Assembly (NCBI RefSeq): GCF_002920915.1
Contig: NZ_PQVF01000005.1
Span: forward strand, 304,425 to 368,424
Direction of reading: 5' to 3'
DNA from: Solitalea longa
GTDB lineage: Bacteria; Bacteroidota; Bacteroidia; Sphingobacteriales; Sphingobacteriaceae
Length of the DNA: 64,000 bases
Below are positions 26,391 to 34,128 of this stretch, in pieces; within the stretch, counting starts at the first letter, position 1; every line of letters starts with the position of its first letter. Below the pieces are notes generated by a model. That model searched no databases, was not told the DNA's origin, and saw only the letters and a list, made by a program, of their open reading frames with translations. The position numbers and the translations under genes are program-made.

Positions 26391-27632
26391 ATGGCACAAT
26401 TGAAAAGGCTGTTAGATAATTACAGCAACATCATTTTTTTGCTGGGAGGAATTTTACTTGGCAGTATTGCGGGTTTAATTTTTGGTAAAGAAATAGCAGT
26501 GATTAAACCCATTGGCGATATTTTTCTGAACTTATTATTCACGGCCATAATTCCCTTAATCTTTTTTGCCATTGCCACATCGGTAGCCAATATTGAACAA
26601 ATGGGTTCATTTGGTAAAGTATTACGATCAATGCTATTGGTGTTTTTGTTCACCACCCTTCTTTCGGCTTTTCTAATGATTTTGGTGGTTGGTGTTTTTC
26701 CAATAGACGATCAGTTCAAATTGAGCATCCCTGAAAATGCAAATTCCAAAGTAAGCGGCTTTGGTGAGCAAATCACCACGTTATTAACTACCAGTGATTT
26801 TTCTCAATTGCTAACCAGGCAAAGCATGTTAGCCTTGATCATCTTTTCTATTTTGGTTGGAACGGCAACTTTACAAGCAGGAAAATCGGGAGAAGCCTTT
26901 AAACAGTTTTTGAATTCGGGGAATGAGGTGTTCAAAAGGCTTATTTCATTAATTATGAAAGCAGCGCCATTGGGTCTTGGTGCTTATTTTGGTTATTTGA
27001 TTGGTGTTTTCGGCCCGGAACTGTTCGGATCTTATGCACATTCATTGGGCTTATACTATGGATTTTGCACCGTTTATTTTTTCGTCATGTTTTCGGTTTA
27101 TGCCTTTATGGCTGGGGGTATAAAGGCCATTCCGATTTATTGGAAAAACAATGTTGTCCCGTCGTTAACGGCGCTCGGCACATGTAGCAGTGTAGCCACC
27201 ATTCCGGTAAATATGCAAGCTGCTGAAAAAATGGGCGTGTCCAAACCAATAAGTGATATTACAATTCCATTGGGCGCATCTTTGCATAAAGACGGTTCAA
27301 GTATTGGCGGGGTTATAAAAGTCGCTATGGTCTTCGCTATTTTTAACAAATCATGGAATGGTATGGATACGATGTTGATAATTTTAGGGATTGCGTTAAT
27401 GACCAGCATTGTTGAGGGTGGAATTCCAAACGGAGGCTACATTGGCGAATTGTTCATAGTTACCGCATTCCATTTACCGATCGAGGCTTTATCAGTTTTA
27501 ATGGTTATTTCAACATTGATTGATCCGATGGCTACTTTGTTGAATGCAACCGGCGATACAGTGGCCGCAATGATGATTTCCAGATTATCCGAAGGCAAAA
27601 ATTGGATGAGCCGACAAATTCAAATCAACTAG
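26391..27632 (+). CDS. Dicarboxylate/amino acid:cation symporter (DAACS family)
   Basis: A sodium- or proton-coupled importer for glutamate, aspartate or C4-dicarboxylates in the inner membrane. It has 413 residues and eight or so membrane helices plus two re-entrant loops. Family landmarks are the serine-rich/TCSS-like loop ALGTCSSVATIPVN (about 262-275), SIGGVIKVAMVFAI, and the second hairpin GGIPNGGYIGELF in place of the classical GIPG-type motif. The terminal DPMATLLNATGDTVAA contains the substrate-binding Asp and Asn. The start is 38 bp after the glycosylase gene. Exact substrate is uncertain. Confidence 0.93.
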   Translation: MAQLKRLLDNYSNIIFLLGGILLGSIAGLIFGKEIAVIKPIGDIFLNLLFTAIIPLIFFAIATSVANIEQMGSFGKVLRSMLLVFLFTTLLSAFLMILVVGVFPIDDQFKLSIPENANSKVSGFGEQITTLLTTSDFSQLLTRQSMLALIIFSILVGTATLQAGKSGEAFKQFLNSGNEVFKRLISLIMKAAPLGLGAYFGYLIGVFGPELFGSYAHSLGLYYGFCTVYFFVMFSVYAFMAGGIKAIPIYWKNNVVPSLTALGTCSSVATIPVNMQAAEKMGVSKPISDITIPLGASLHKDGSSIGGVIKVAMVFAIFNKSWNGMDTMLIILGIALMTSIVEGGIPNGGYIGELFIVTAFHLPIEALSVLMVISTLIDPMATLLNATGDTVAAMMISRLSEGKNWMSRQIQIN

Positions 27633-27640
27633 CTTTTTAG

Positions 27641-28381
27641 ATGAAGAAGATAATACCCTTAGTTTTTTGGTCGATCATTGGTTTAACGATGCAAGTAAAA
27701 GCACAAAAAATTGATTTAACAAAGCAATTTAATACAAGGCAAATTTTAGTTGTAACGGCTGCTAATTGGGATACCGTTGATGCTAAGTTAAACGTGTTTG
27801 AATGGAACAATAAAAGCTGGCAATTGAAATTTGCAGATATTCCCGTAACATTAGGTCGAACAGGTTTGGCTTGGGGCAAGGGACTACAAAAAGACGAACT
27901 GAATGTTGGGGAACAAAAAAAAGAAGGCGACGGGAAATCGCCTGCCGGAATTTTTAGTTTGGGGGGCTTATTTGGTTACGAAGATATTTCAGCCAAAATG
28001 CAATTTCTGAAAGTTACTCCTTCCACTTTTTGTGTCGACGATCAAACTTCAGCTTACTATAATCAAATTACAGATACTACTAAAACCCAAAAAACATGGA
28101 ATTCGGCAGAGGAAATGCGTCGAAATGATGATCTGTACAAATATGGTGTTTTTGTAAACTATAATACGGAGCCGATAGTTGCAGGCGCAGGCTCCTGTAT
28201 TTTTATGCACATTTGGCGAGGCGCCGGCCGGCCTACGGCCGGTTGTACAGCAATGACAGAAGAAAATATGCTGAAGCTCTTTTCAATCCTCGATGCAGAG
28301 AAAAAACCATTGCTGATTCAAATGCCCCGAAATGAATATGAAAAACTAAGGAATAGCTATCAATTGCCCGACCTGCACTGA
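27641..28381 (+). CDS. L,D-transpeptidase family protein (YkuD domain)
   Basis: Secreted, 246 residues, with a signal peptide ending near AKA (residue 21-22). The YkuD domain has its catalytic centre in H190...G-R-P-T-A-G-C202: C202 is the nucleophile, H190 (FMHIWRG) the base. DGKSPAGIFSLGG (98-110) is the standard substrate-loop motif. It would cross-link or anchor peptidoglycan stems in the periplasm. The codons for GRPTAG form a perfect 15-bp palindrome (28228-28242), unusual in this AT-rich genome. It starts 8 bp after the symporter stop, so the two are probably cotranscribed. Confidence 0.92.
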   Translation: MKKIIPLVFWSIIGLTMQVKAQKIDLTKQFNTRQILVVTAANWDTVDAKLNVFEWNNKSWQLKFADIPVTLGRTGLAWGKGLQKDELNVGEQKKEGDGKSPAGIFSLGGLFGYEDISAKMQFLKVTPSTFCVDDQTSAYYNQITDTTKTQKTWNSAEEMRRNDDLYKYGVFVNYNTEPIVAGAGSCIFMHIWRGAGRPTAGCTAMTEENMLKLFSILDAEKKPLLIQMPRNEYEKLRNSYQLPDLH

Positions 28382-28399
28382 TTAATTCTGCATCTTTTC

Positions 28400-28407
28400 T
28401 ACCTTTG
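28400..28407 (+). promoter_or_regulatory. -7 promoter box of thiL
   Basis: TACCTTTG matches TAnnTTTG, 63 bp before the ATG. No TPP riboswitch is visible in the short leader. Confidence 0.6.
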
Positions 28408-28470
28408 CAAATTAATTTATCAGATGCTAGTTTCTTAAAATAACTAGAACTGATTACTAATAACTAAACA

Positions 28471-29523
28471 ATGAGCGATCTTTTTGAAAATACAGAGCGA
28501 ACCGAATTATCACAAATGGGTGAATTTGGTTTGATAGATCATTTGACACAAAATGTAAAACTATATAATTCGTCAACCTTAAAAGGCATTGGCGATGATG
28601 CTGCCGTGGTAAGTCATGGCGATAAAAAAACGCTTATTTCAACCGATTTGCTAATTGAAGGAATTCATTTCGATTTAATGTATGTTCCTTTAAAGCATTT
28701 GGGGTACAAAGCCATCATGGTAAACCTTTCAGATATCTGTGCAATGAATGGCTCTCCTACCCAGGTAACTGTTTCAATTGCGGCTTCAAGCAGATTTTCG
28801 TTGGAGGCTCTGGAGGATTTATATGCCGGAATGTTGCTGGCTTGTGATAAGTGGAAAGTGGATTTGATTGGTGGCGATACCAGTTCTTCACAAAAAGGAC
28901 TGATCATTAGCATTACAGTTCTGGGTGAAGCAAATGAAAAAGATATCGTTTATCGCAGTGGAGCAAAGAAAGGGGATTTGATTTGTGTTTCTGGCGATTT
29001 AGGCGGAGCATATATGGGATTGCAAATGTTGGAGCGTGAAAAGGCTGTTTTCTTGCAAACACCAAACATCCAACCGCAGCTGGAAGGGAAAGATTACATC
29101 CTGGAACGACAGCTTAAACCGGATGCACGAATGGATATTGTTGAGATGCTGAAGGCCCTAAGCATTACGCCTACTGCCATGATCGATATTTCTGACGGAC
29201 TGGCTTCGGAACTTCTTCATATTTCAAAACAATCGAAAGTGGGTGTGAAACTATATGAAGAAAAAATTCCAATTGATCCTTTAACATACGATACGGCTAG
29301 AGAGTTCAATCTTGATCCTACTGTTTGTGCTTTAAGCGGTGGAGAAGATTATGAGTTGTTATTTACTATTCCACAATCGGATTATGATAAGATAAAAGGC
29401 CAGCCGGATATTTCTATTATTGGTCATATAACCGATGAAAGCGAAGGCAATTACATTGTCAGCAAATCAGGTAATGTTTACGAAATTACAGCCCAGGGCT
29501 GGAACGCGTTTAAACAAGCGTAA
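28471..29523 (+). CDS. thiL: Thiamine-monophosphate kinase (ThiL)
   Basis: Phosphorylates thiamine monophosphate to thiamine pyrophosphate using ATP. Length 350 is typical. GIGDDAAVV (about 40-48) holds the Mg/ATP aspartates. DLLIEGIHFDL (about 60-70) and MVNLSDICAMNG (about 83-94) are PurM/ThiL signatures. The C-terminal DISDGLASELLH and LSGGEDYELLFTI complete the AIR-synthase-related fold. Its own -7 box lies upstream. No other thiamine gene is nearby. Confidence 0.97.
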   Translation: MSDLFENTERTELSQMGEFGLIDHLTQNVKLYNSSTLKGIGDDAAVVSHGDKKTLISTDLLIEGIHFDLMYVPLKHLGYKAIMVNLSDICAMNGSPTQVTVSIAASSRFSLEALEDLYAGMLLACDKWKVDLIGGDTSSSQKGLIISITVLGEANEKDIVYRSGAKKGDLICVSGDLGGAYMGLQMLEREKAVFLQTPNIQPQLEGKDYILERQLKPDARMDIVEMLKALSITPTAMIDISDGLASELLHISKQSKVGVKLYEEKIPIDPLTYDTAREFNLDPTVCALSGGEDYELLFTIPQSDYDKIKGQPDISIIGHITDESEGNYIVSKSGNVYEITAQGWNAFKQA

Positions 29524-29542
29524 GCGAATAAATCTTTAAATA

Positions 29543-29670
29543 ACGGCTGTCCAAAAAGTCTTGACCTAGTCATCCTGAGGGAAGTCGAAGGGTGCGAAAT
29601 TAACAAATTCAAATGTTTCGACTACGCTCAACATGACTGTATTTGTTAGTTTGACTTTTTGAACAGCCGT
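29543..29670. mobile_element. 128-bp MITE-like element with terminal inverted repeats
   Basis: Ends ACGGCTGTCCAAAAAGTC and GACTTTTTGAACAGCCGT are inverted repeats of 18 bp with one mismatch. Inside is a second imperfect inverted pair, GTCATCCTGAGGGAAGTCGAAGG and TTCGACTACGCTCAACATGAC. The inner unit is shared with the repeat at 34008-34083. No coding capacity, so it would move only with a transposase supplied in trans. No target duplication was confirmed. Confidence 0.8.
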
Positions 29671-29812
29671 TTTAATTTTGCCCTGACTAATACGGCTAGT
29701 GTTTTTCTCCTTAAAAATTCTTAAGTTAAAACATCAATCGCCTTCATAGAACCACTTCGATATTACCTAACTTATAAACGGCGGTTGTAAGCTTTGCTTA
29801 TCAATTCCGATT

Positions 29813-30811
29813 ATGCGCTCTCTCTTTTTTCTATGTTTCTTTCTTTTGTTTTCAACAACTGTTTTTTCACAAAAAACAGACAAGATCCTTTTAGAAAACG
29901 GCGACATGTTAACCGGTGAAATTAAAAGCATGCAGTTTGCCATGCTCACTTTTAAAACCGATGCAATGAGTACCATAAACGTAAAATGGGAACAGGTGGT
30001 TTGGCTGCAATCGTATAAGACATGCGAAGTTAAATTCCGATGGGGTGAGTTAAAAGTGGGTCGGCTCGATTCGGTGATTTATAATGATAAAATGGCCAAC
30101 TTGAACAATGTGGTGGAGATAACACCTATTAAAGATCGGTTTTGGAAACGAATTGATGGAAATATTGATGCAGGGTTTAATTACACCCATTCGAGTAAAG
30201 TGGGCCAGTTTAATATGGGTGGTATGGCTGATTATCGAATGCCTAAGTTCGAAACGATTTTAAAGGCCAGCTCTATTATCAGCAGTCAACCCGCCGACAC
30301 CAGCCAACCACTAACGAAAAAACAAGATGCCTCCCTTCAATTTATCAGGCTGCTAAAAAACAATTACAGTGTAGAGGTAAAACTTTATTGGCAACAAAAT
30401 ACGGCACTGGGTTTGAAAAGTCGTGTTTCAATGCAGCTTGGCGGAGGCAAAGATTTAATTTACAACAATCACAATCGCCTTGGAGCAGGTGGGGGTATTG
30501 CCGGCAACAGGGAGCAGTCGGATGATGTTCAGGATTCAAAGTTTAACATGGAGGCCTTTGCCGGATTGGCATTTAAGAAGTTCCATTATTCGTCCCCCAA
30601 AATAAACATTGATGCGCAGTTGGTAGGTTTTGCTGGCTTAACCGAAGTTGGACGTTTCAGAACCGAAGCCAATATTACTGCCAAAGTGGAGATCTTCACC
30701 GACTTTTTTATCGGACTAACATTTTATGACAACTTCGATAACAGGCCTTTGTCCGGCGCAACCGGAAAAAATGATTTTGGCATCATCACTTTGCTGAGCT
30801 ATTCATTCTAA
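29813..30811 (+). CDS. DUF481 family outer-membrane protein (YdiY-like)
   Basis: A 332-residue secreted protein. Signal peptide: MRSLFFLCFFLLFSTTVFS, cut near residue 19-20. The N-terminal part of the mature protein (KILLENGDMLTGEIKSMQF) is a small beta domain. Residues from about 115 (GNIDAGFNYTHSSK) to the terminal Phe form alternating beta strands that end in LLSYSF, the pattern of a DUF481 outer-membrane barrel related to E. coli YdiY. The C-terminal aromatic residue suits Bam-dependent insertion. Role in the envelope is unknown. It lies just downstream of the MITE-like element. Confidence 0.85.
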   Translation: MRSLFFLCFFLLFSTTVFSQKTDKILLENGDMLTGEIKSMQFAMLTFKTDAMSTINVKWEQVVWLQSYKTCEVKFRWGELKVGRLDSVIYNDKMANLNNVVEITPIKDRFWKRIDGNIDAGFNYTHSSKVGQFNMGGMADYRMPKFETILKASSIISSQPADTSQPLTKKQDASLQFIRLLKNNYSVEVKLYWQQNTALGLKSRVSMQLGGGKDLIYNNHNRLGAGGGIAGNREQSDDVQDSKFNMEAFAGLAFKKFHYSSPKINIDAQLVGFAGLTEVGRFRTEANITAKVEIFTDFFIGLTFYDNFDNRPLSGATGKNDFGIITLLSYSF

Positions 30812-30864
30812 ATAACTTTTTTTGTTTTCGGTAGTATAAGAGATAATATTCAGAAGACTAAAAA

Positions 30865-31746
30865 ATGAATCTTATCAAAACAACACTACTGCTTTTTGCC
30901 TGTTCTGCCATTTTTATCTCTTGTTCAAAATCTGATGAAGAGCCTTCATCAAAGGCCAGGTTGATTTTCAAATTTAAATTTGATCCAACCCAGGTTCGGT
31001 TAAATAACATAGGTCAAGCTTCAACAATTCCTGCTGGAAATGCTGCACAATCACCAACGTTTAACCTGATGAGTTCTCATTATATTGAATTGGCGCCAAA
31101 TGCCTTAACTCAGCTGGGTGCTGGAACCGTTTTGTTTCATGCTGCCGAAACCACTACAGGGGGCGCCAACGCTATTGATTTTTCAAAGAATAAAGCGGTT
31201 GGAAATGGCGAGGAGTTTTTCAGTATGCCATTGAAGGATATTAAGCCGGGTTCGTACGAGTGGTTAAGGGTTAGTTTGGCCTATCAAAATTATGATATAG
31301 CGATAAAAGCTAAAAATCCTCTAGATCAATCAACGACCATTAGCGCAACCGGTACTTTGGCTTCGTTCATAGGGTTTAATACGTATATAAATTCATTTAC
31401 TATTAAGAACACCTCAATGACGGTAAATGCTAATAAGGCGCAGGGCTTTTGGGCATTTGAAGTGCTTGGTAAAAACTTTTCGGGTGATGCGGCGAAAACA
31501 ACGGTTGTAAATCCAATTAGCAGCACTTCCCCTATTCCTGCGGGAAGTTGTGTGGTGACTGGTGCGTTTAATAATAAACTTACCATTACTGGAAATGAAA
31601 CGAAAGACATTGTTATTGAAGTGTCCTTGTCAACAAATAATAGTTTCGAATGGAAAGAAGTAATAGCTGATGGCTCTTTTCAACCAGATGCCGGAGAAAC
31701 CGTGCAAGATATGGGCGTGCGGGGAATGATTCCAACAGTTAAATAG
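30865..31746 (+). CDS. Hypothetical lipoprotein (293 aa)
   Basis: A predicted outer-membrane or periplasmic lipoprotein. Hydrophobic signal and lipobox end in SAIFISC, with the lipidated Cys at about 20, followed by SKSDEEPSS. The mature part is beta-rich with Ser/Thr/Ala-rich segments and no family I recognise. A distal DPTQVRLNNIGQ and PDAGETVQDMGVRG near the end look like conserved loops. It starts 53 bp after the DUF481 gene, so cotranscription is possible. Function unknown. Confidence 0.7.
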   Translation: MNLIKTTLLLFACSAIFISCSKSDEEPSSKARLIFKFKFDPTQVRLNNIGQASTIPAGNAAQSPTFNLMSSHYIELAPNALTQLGAGTVLFHAAETTTGGANAIDFSKNKAVGNGEEFFSMPLKDIKPGSYEWLRVSLAYQNYDIAIKAKNPLDQSTTISATGTLASFIGFNTYINSFTIKNTSMTVNANKAQGFWAFEVLGKNFSGDAAKTTVVNPISSTSPIPAGSCVVTGAFNNKLTITGNETKDIVIEVSLSTNNSFEWKEVIADGSFQPDAGETVQDMGVRGMIPTVK

Positions 31747-31778
31747 TTAGCGGCAAGTTTAATTCACCGAAGTAAATC

Positions 31779-31786
31779 TATTTTTG
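31779..31786 (+). promoter_or_regulatory. -7-like box directly before the LprI-like gene
   Basis: TATTTTTG matches TAnnTTTG but ends only 4 bp before the ATG, so the transcript would be nearly leaderless. Tentative. Confidence 0.35.
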
Positions 31787-31790
31787 CCCT

Positions 31791-32189
31791 ATGACTCGAC
31801 TTTATCTTATATCCGTCCTGTGTCTGATAACAAACTTTTGCTTCGGACAAACTCAACTTGAAATGAATGAGAAAGCTGCCAAGGAATATCAAAAGACGGA
31901 TAAAGAACTAAACACGGTATATCAAAAAGTTCTTAAGGAATACAGCGCAGACACAGCTTTTGTTAAGAATTTAAAAATTGCACAACGAATTTGGATACAA
32001 TTTCGGGATGCTGAAATGCTCGCTAAATATCCAAACCGGGAGGACGGTTATTATGGTAGCATGCAGCCAATATGTTGGTTTGCGTACAAAACAGAATTAA
32101 CTCTTGATCGCATAAAGAAATTAAAAGTTTGGCTTGCAGGAACTGAGGATGGTGATGGCTGCTCGGGTTCTGTAAAAATCAAAAACTAA
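31791..32189 (+). CDS. LprI-like secreted protein (DUF1311)
   Basis: A 132-residue secreted protein. Signal peptide ends near CFGQ (about residue 20). The mature domain has the LprI/DUF1311 pattern: EMNEKAAKEYQKTDKELNTVY, then AQRIWIQFRDAEM, a C near residue 102 (MQPICWFAYKTEL) and LDRIKKLKVWL at the end. The second Cys (DGDGC) could form the family's disulfide. M. tuberculosis LprI inhibits lysozyme, but most relatives are untested, so inhibitor function is only a suggestion. It shares a terminator with the convergent DinB gene. Confidence 0.82.
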   Translation: MTRLYLISVLCLITNFCFGQTQLEMNEKAAKEYQKTDKELNTVYQKVLKEYSADTAFVKNLKIAQRIWIQFRDAEMLAKYPNREDGYYGSMQPICWFAYKTELTLDRIKKLKVWLAGTEDGDGCSGSVKIKN

Positions 32190-32287
32190 CAAGAAAAACT
32201 TGTTGTTAATACCTCACCTCATGTGGGTTTAAGCTGATGCTGTTTTCATTCGTTTTTGAAAAGAAGTCGATTTTCAAAAAAATTTTC

Positions 32288-32309
32288 GGGGCCTTTGGCC
32301 CCTTTTTTT
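32288..32309. terminator. Bidirectional terminator
   Basis: GGGGCC and GGCCCC pair around TTT, with a T-run right and an A/T-rich run left, between two convergent genes. Confidence 0.85.
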
Positions 32310-32313
32310 ATTT

Positions 32314-32781
32314 TCAGAAACGAATAATATCGGCATCAGGCGGAGTATAACCTAATATGCGCCCCATTGACATAATTTGTCCTTTGTGATGGAACTCATG
32401 CGTGGTAACGTGGGTGAAAAGTTCGGTCACGGATAAATTAAGATCAACACCATGCTTTAAACCAGAAATTAGGGTATCAGAATCGGAGAAAGAAGTTAGG
32501 AATACAGTAACCGCTTGGTTTGCCCTCTCAAACTGCTTAATAATATCCTCCAGTCCATTTACTTCTTCAGGTGAAGGGAAGTATTCATCTTTCTGTAATG
32601 AGAACTTTGAGAGCCATGAAATGTAGGTATTGCTTATATGAAGCAAAGTAGCCTTTATTGTTCCTTGTCCGAAGTTAGGGACGGCATTGTTTAAATGCTC
32701 AGGGCTCATTTGTGCACAATAATTAAGCACAACACCCCGGCTACCTTTAACTAGTTCATATTGCTTGCTGAAAATATCCAT
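32314..32781 (-). CDS. DinB-family metal-binding protein
   Basis: A 155-residue four-helix protein of the DinB/YfiT superfamily. Its expected metal histidines are seen: one in TLLHISNTYISWL (about residue 48) and two in the THEFHHKGQI segment (about 129-135). Such proteins bind a divalent metal and often transfer or hydrolyse thiol-linked groups, but most are uncharacterised. The start is ATG at 32781, 60 bp from the divergent methyltransferase gene. No partner gene suggests a substrate. Confidence 0.87.
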   Translation of the reverse strand: MDIFSKQYELVKGSRGVVLNYCAQMSPEHLNNAVPNFGQGTIKATLLHISNTYISWLSKFSLQKDEYFPSPEEVNGLEDIIKQFERANQAVTVFLTSFSDSDTLISGLKHGVDLNLSVTELFTHVTTHEFHHKGQIMSMGRILGYTPPDADIIRF

Positions 32782-32841
32782 GATCTAATTTATAAAGCGA
32801 GGGGCAAATTTTCGTAAATTTCTATAACCAATTTACGCACT

Positions 32842-33879
32842 ATGGAACAGCAAACAGCTATCGATCCTGCTCGCATTATGCAGGTAGGAATGGGTTTTTG
32901 GGCCTCCAAAACACTTTTAACAGCGGTAAAGCTAAACTTGTTCACACTTTTAGGAAAAGGGCAGCAAAGCACAAAGCAAATCAAAAATCAACTGGGCTTG
33001 CAAACTACCGACAGGCATGTTTCCGATTGGTTGGATACCTTGGTTTCCTTAGGATTTTTAAACCGGGAAGGAATCTTTGATTCTGCCAACTACAGCAATA
33101 CACCTGATACCGACTTGTTTTTGGATAAAAATAAGCCCTCTTACATAGGCGGCATTTTGCAAATGGCTAATAACCGCAGTTATAATATTTGGAGCAACCT
33201 TGAAACCGCGTTGAAAACCGGGAAACCTCAAAATGAAGCTAGTGCAGGGAATATGGAGCTTTTTCAGGTTTTATATCAAGACCCTCAAAAACTTCAGGAA
33301 TTTATGGATGCCATGAGTGGTATTCAGAGCGGCAACTTTAGGGCTTTGGTTAATAAGTTCGATTTTGATCGCTATAAAACCATGGCAGATTTAGGCGGTG
33401 CTGATGCCTGGCTAAGTATCCAGGTTTGTTTGAAACATCCCAACATTCAATGCATAAACTTTGATTTGGGACCAGTAGAACCTTTGGCCAATAAGAAAAT
33501 TGCCCAGTTTAATTTGCAAGAGCGCATTACTCACCTTACGGGTGATTTTATGAAAGATGAGTTACCAGATGCTGAAGTTTATACCATGGGAAACATTTTG
33601 CATGGCATGGACGAATCAATCAAGCAGCAGTTAATTAATAAAATTTATGAAAAGCTGCCGGACAAGGGCGTTTTTATCGCTATCGAAAATATTATTGATA
33701 ACGAAAGGCGGCAAAATACTTTTGGCTTACTGATGAGCCTGAACATGTTGCTCGAAAACGGAGACGGCTTTGATTATTCTTTCGTTGATTTTGAAAAATG
33801 GGCCACCAAGGCTGGCTTCAAAAAAGTGGAGATTATGCCATTGACTGGACCGTGTAGTGCCGCGATTGCTTATAAGTAA
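32842..33879 (+). CDS. SAM-dependent O-methyltransferase-like protein with dimerisation domain
   Basis: A 345-residue methyltransferase of the acetylserotonin/hydroxyindole O-methyltransferase type. A winged-helix dimerisation domain covers about 10-90. The SAM site follows: MADLGGADAWLSIQVCLKHP (about 178-197) carries the glycine-rich motif with GGADAW in place of GGGxG. DLGPVEP is the acidic motif, GDFMKDELPDAEVYTMGNILHGMDE holds motifs III and IV. A Cys and two Met in the last segment could shape the pocket. No biosynthetic cluster surrounds it, so the acceptor is unknown; detoxification or small secondary metabolite methylation are both possible. Confidence 0.85.
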   Translation: MEQQTAIDPARIMQVGMGFWASKTLLTAVKLNLFTLLGKGQQSTKQIKNQLGLQTTDRHVSDWLDTLVSLGFLNREGIFDSANYSNTPDTDLFLDKNKPSYIGGILQMANNRSYNIWSNLETALKTGKPQNEASAGNMELFQVLYQDPQKLQEFMDAMSGIQSGNFRALVNKFDFDRYKTMADLGGADAWLSIQVCLKHPNIQCINFDLGPVEPLANKKIAQFNLQERITHLTGDFMKDELPDAEVYTMGNILHGMDESIKQQLINKIYEKLPDKGVFIAIENIIDNERRQNTFGLLMSLNMLLENGDGFDYSFVDFEKWATKAGFKKVEIMPLTGPCSAAIAYK

Positions 33880-34007
33880 AATTTCCCACAGTAAGAACGG
33901 GGGCAGCCATTTTTTCATTAATCAAAGTACAGTCACCCTGATTTCTATGACAAAAGCAAATCAGTTTAAGCATGATCCTTTCTGCTGTTAATTCCTGAGT
34001 TAATTAT

Positions 34008-34083
34008 GGTCACCCTGAACGAAGTCGAAGTTACCGTCACCCTGAGCGAAGTCGAAGGGTGTTTCGACTTCGCTCAACATGAC
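34008..34083. repeat. Tandem/inverted repeat related to the MITE inner unit
   Basis: Two direct copies of a GTCACCCTGA(A/G)CGAAGTCGAAG unit (34009-34030 and 34036-34057) followed by the inverted unit TTCGACTTCGCTCAACATGAC. The last two can fold into a long hairpin. The unit is shared with 29571-29636 inside the MITE-like element. Confidence 0.8.
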
Positions 34084-34128
34084 CCAAAAACAGTGATTGT
34101 CTCTTCATTTATTAAATAGGTTTTACAT

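Noticed and set aside
28381..28471. TPP riboswitch before thiL
   Set aside because: The 90-bp leader lacks the CUGAGA and P1-P3 elements of the THI box; only a promoter box is visible.
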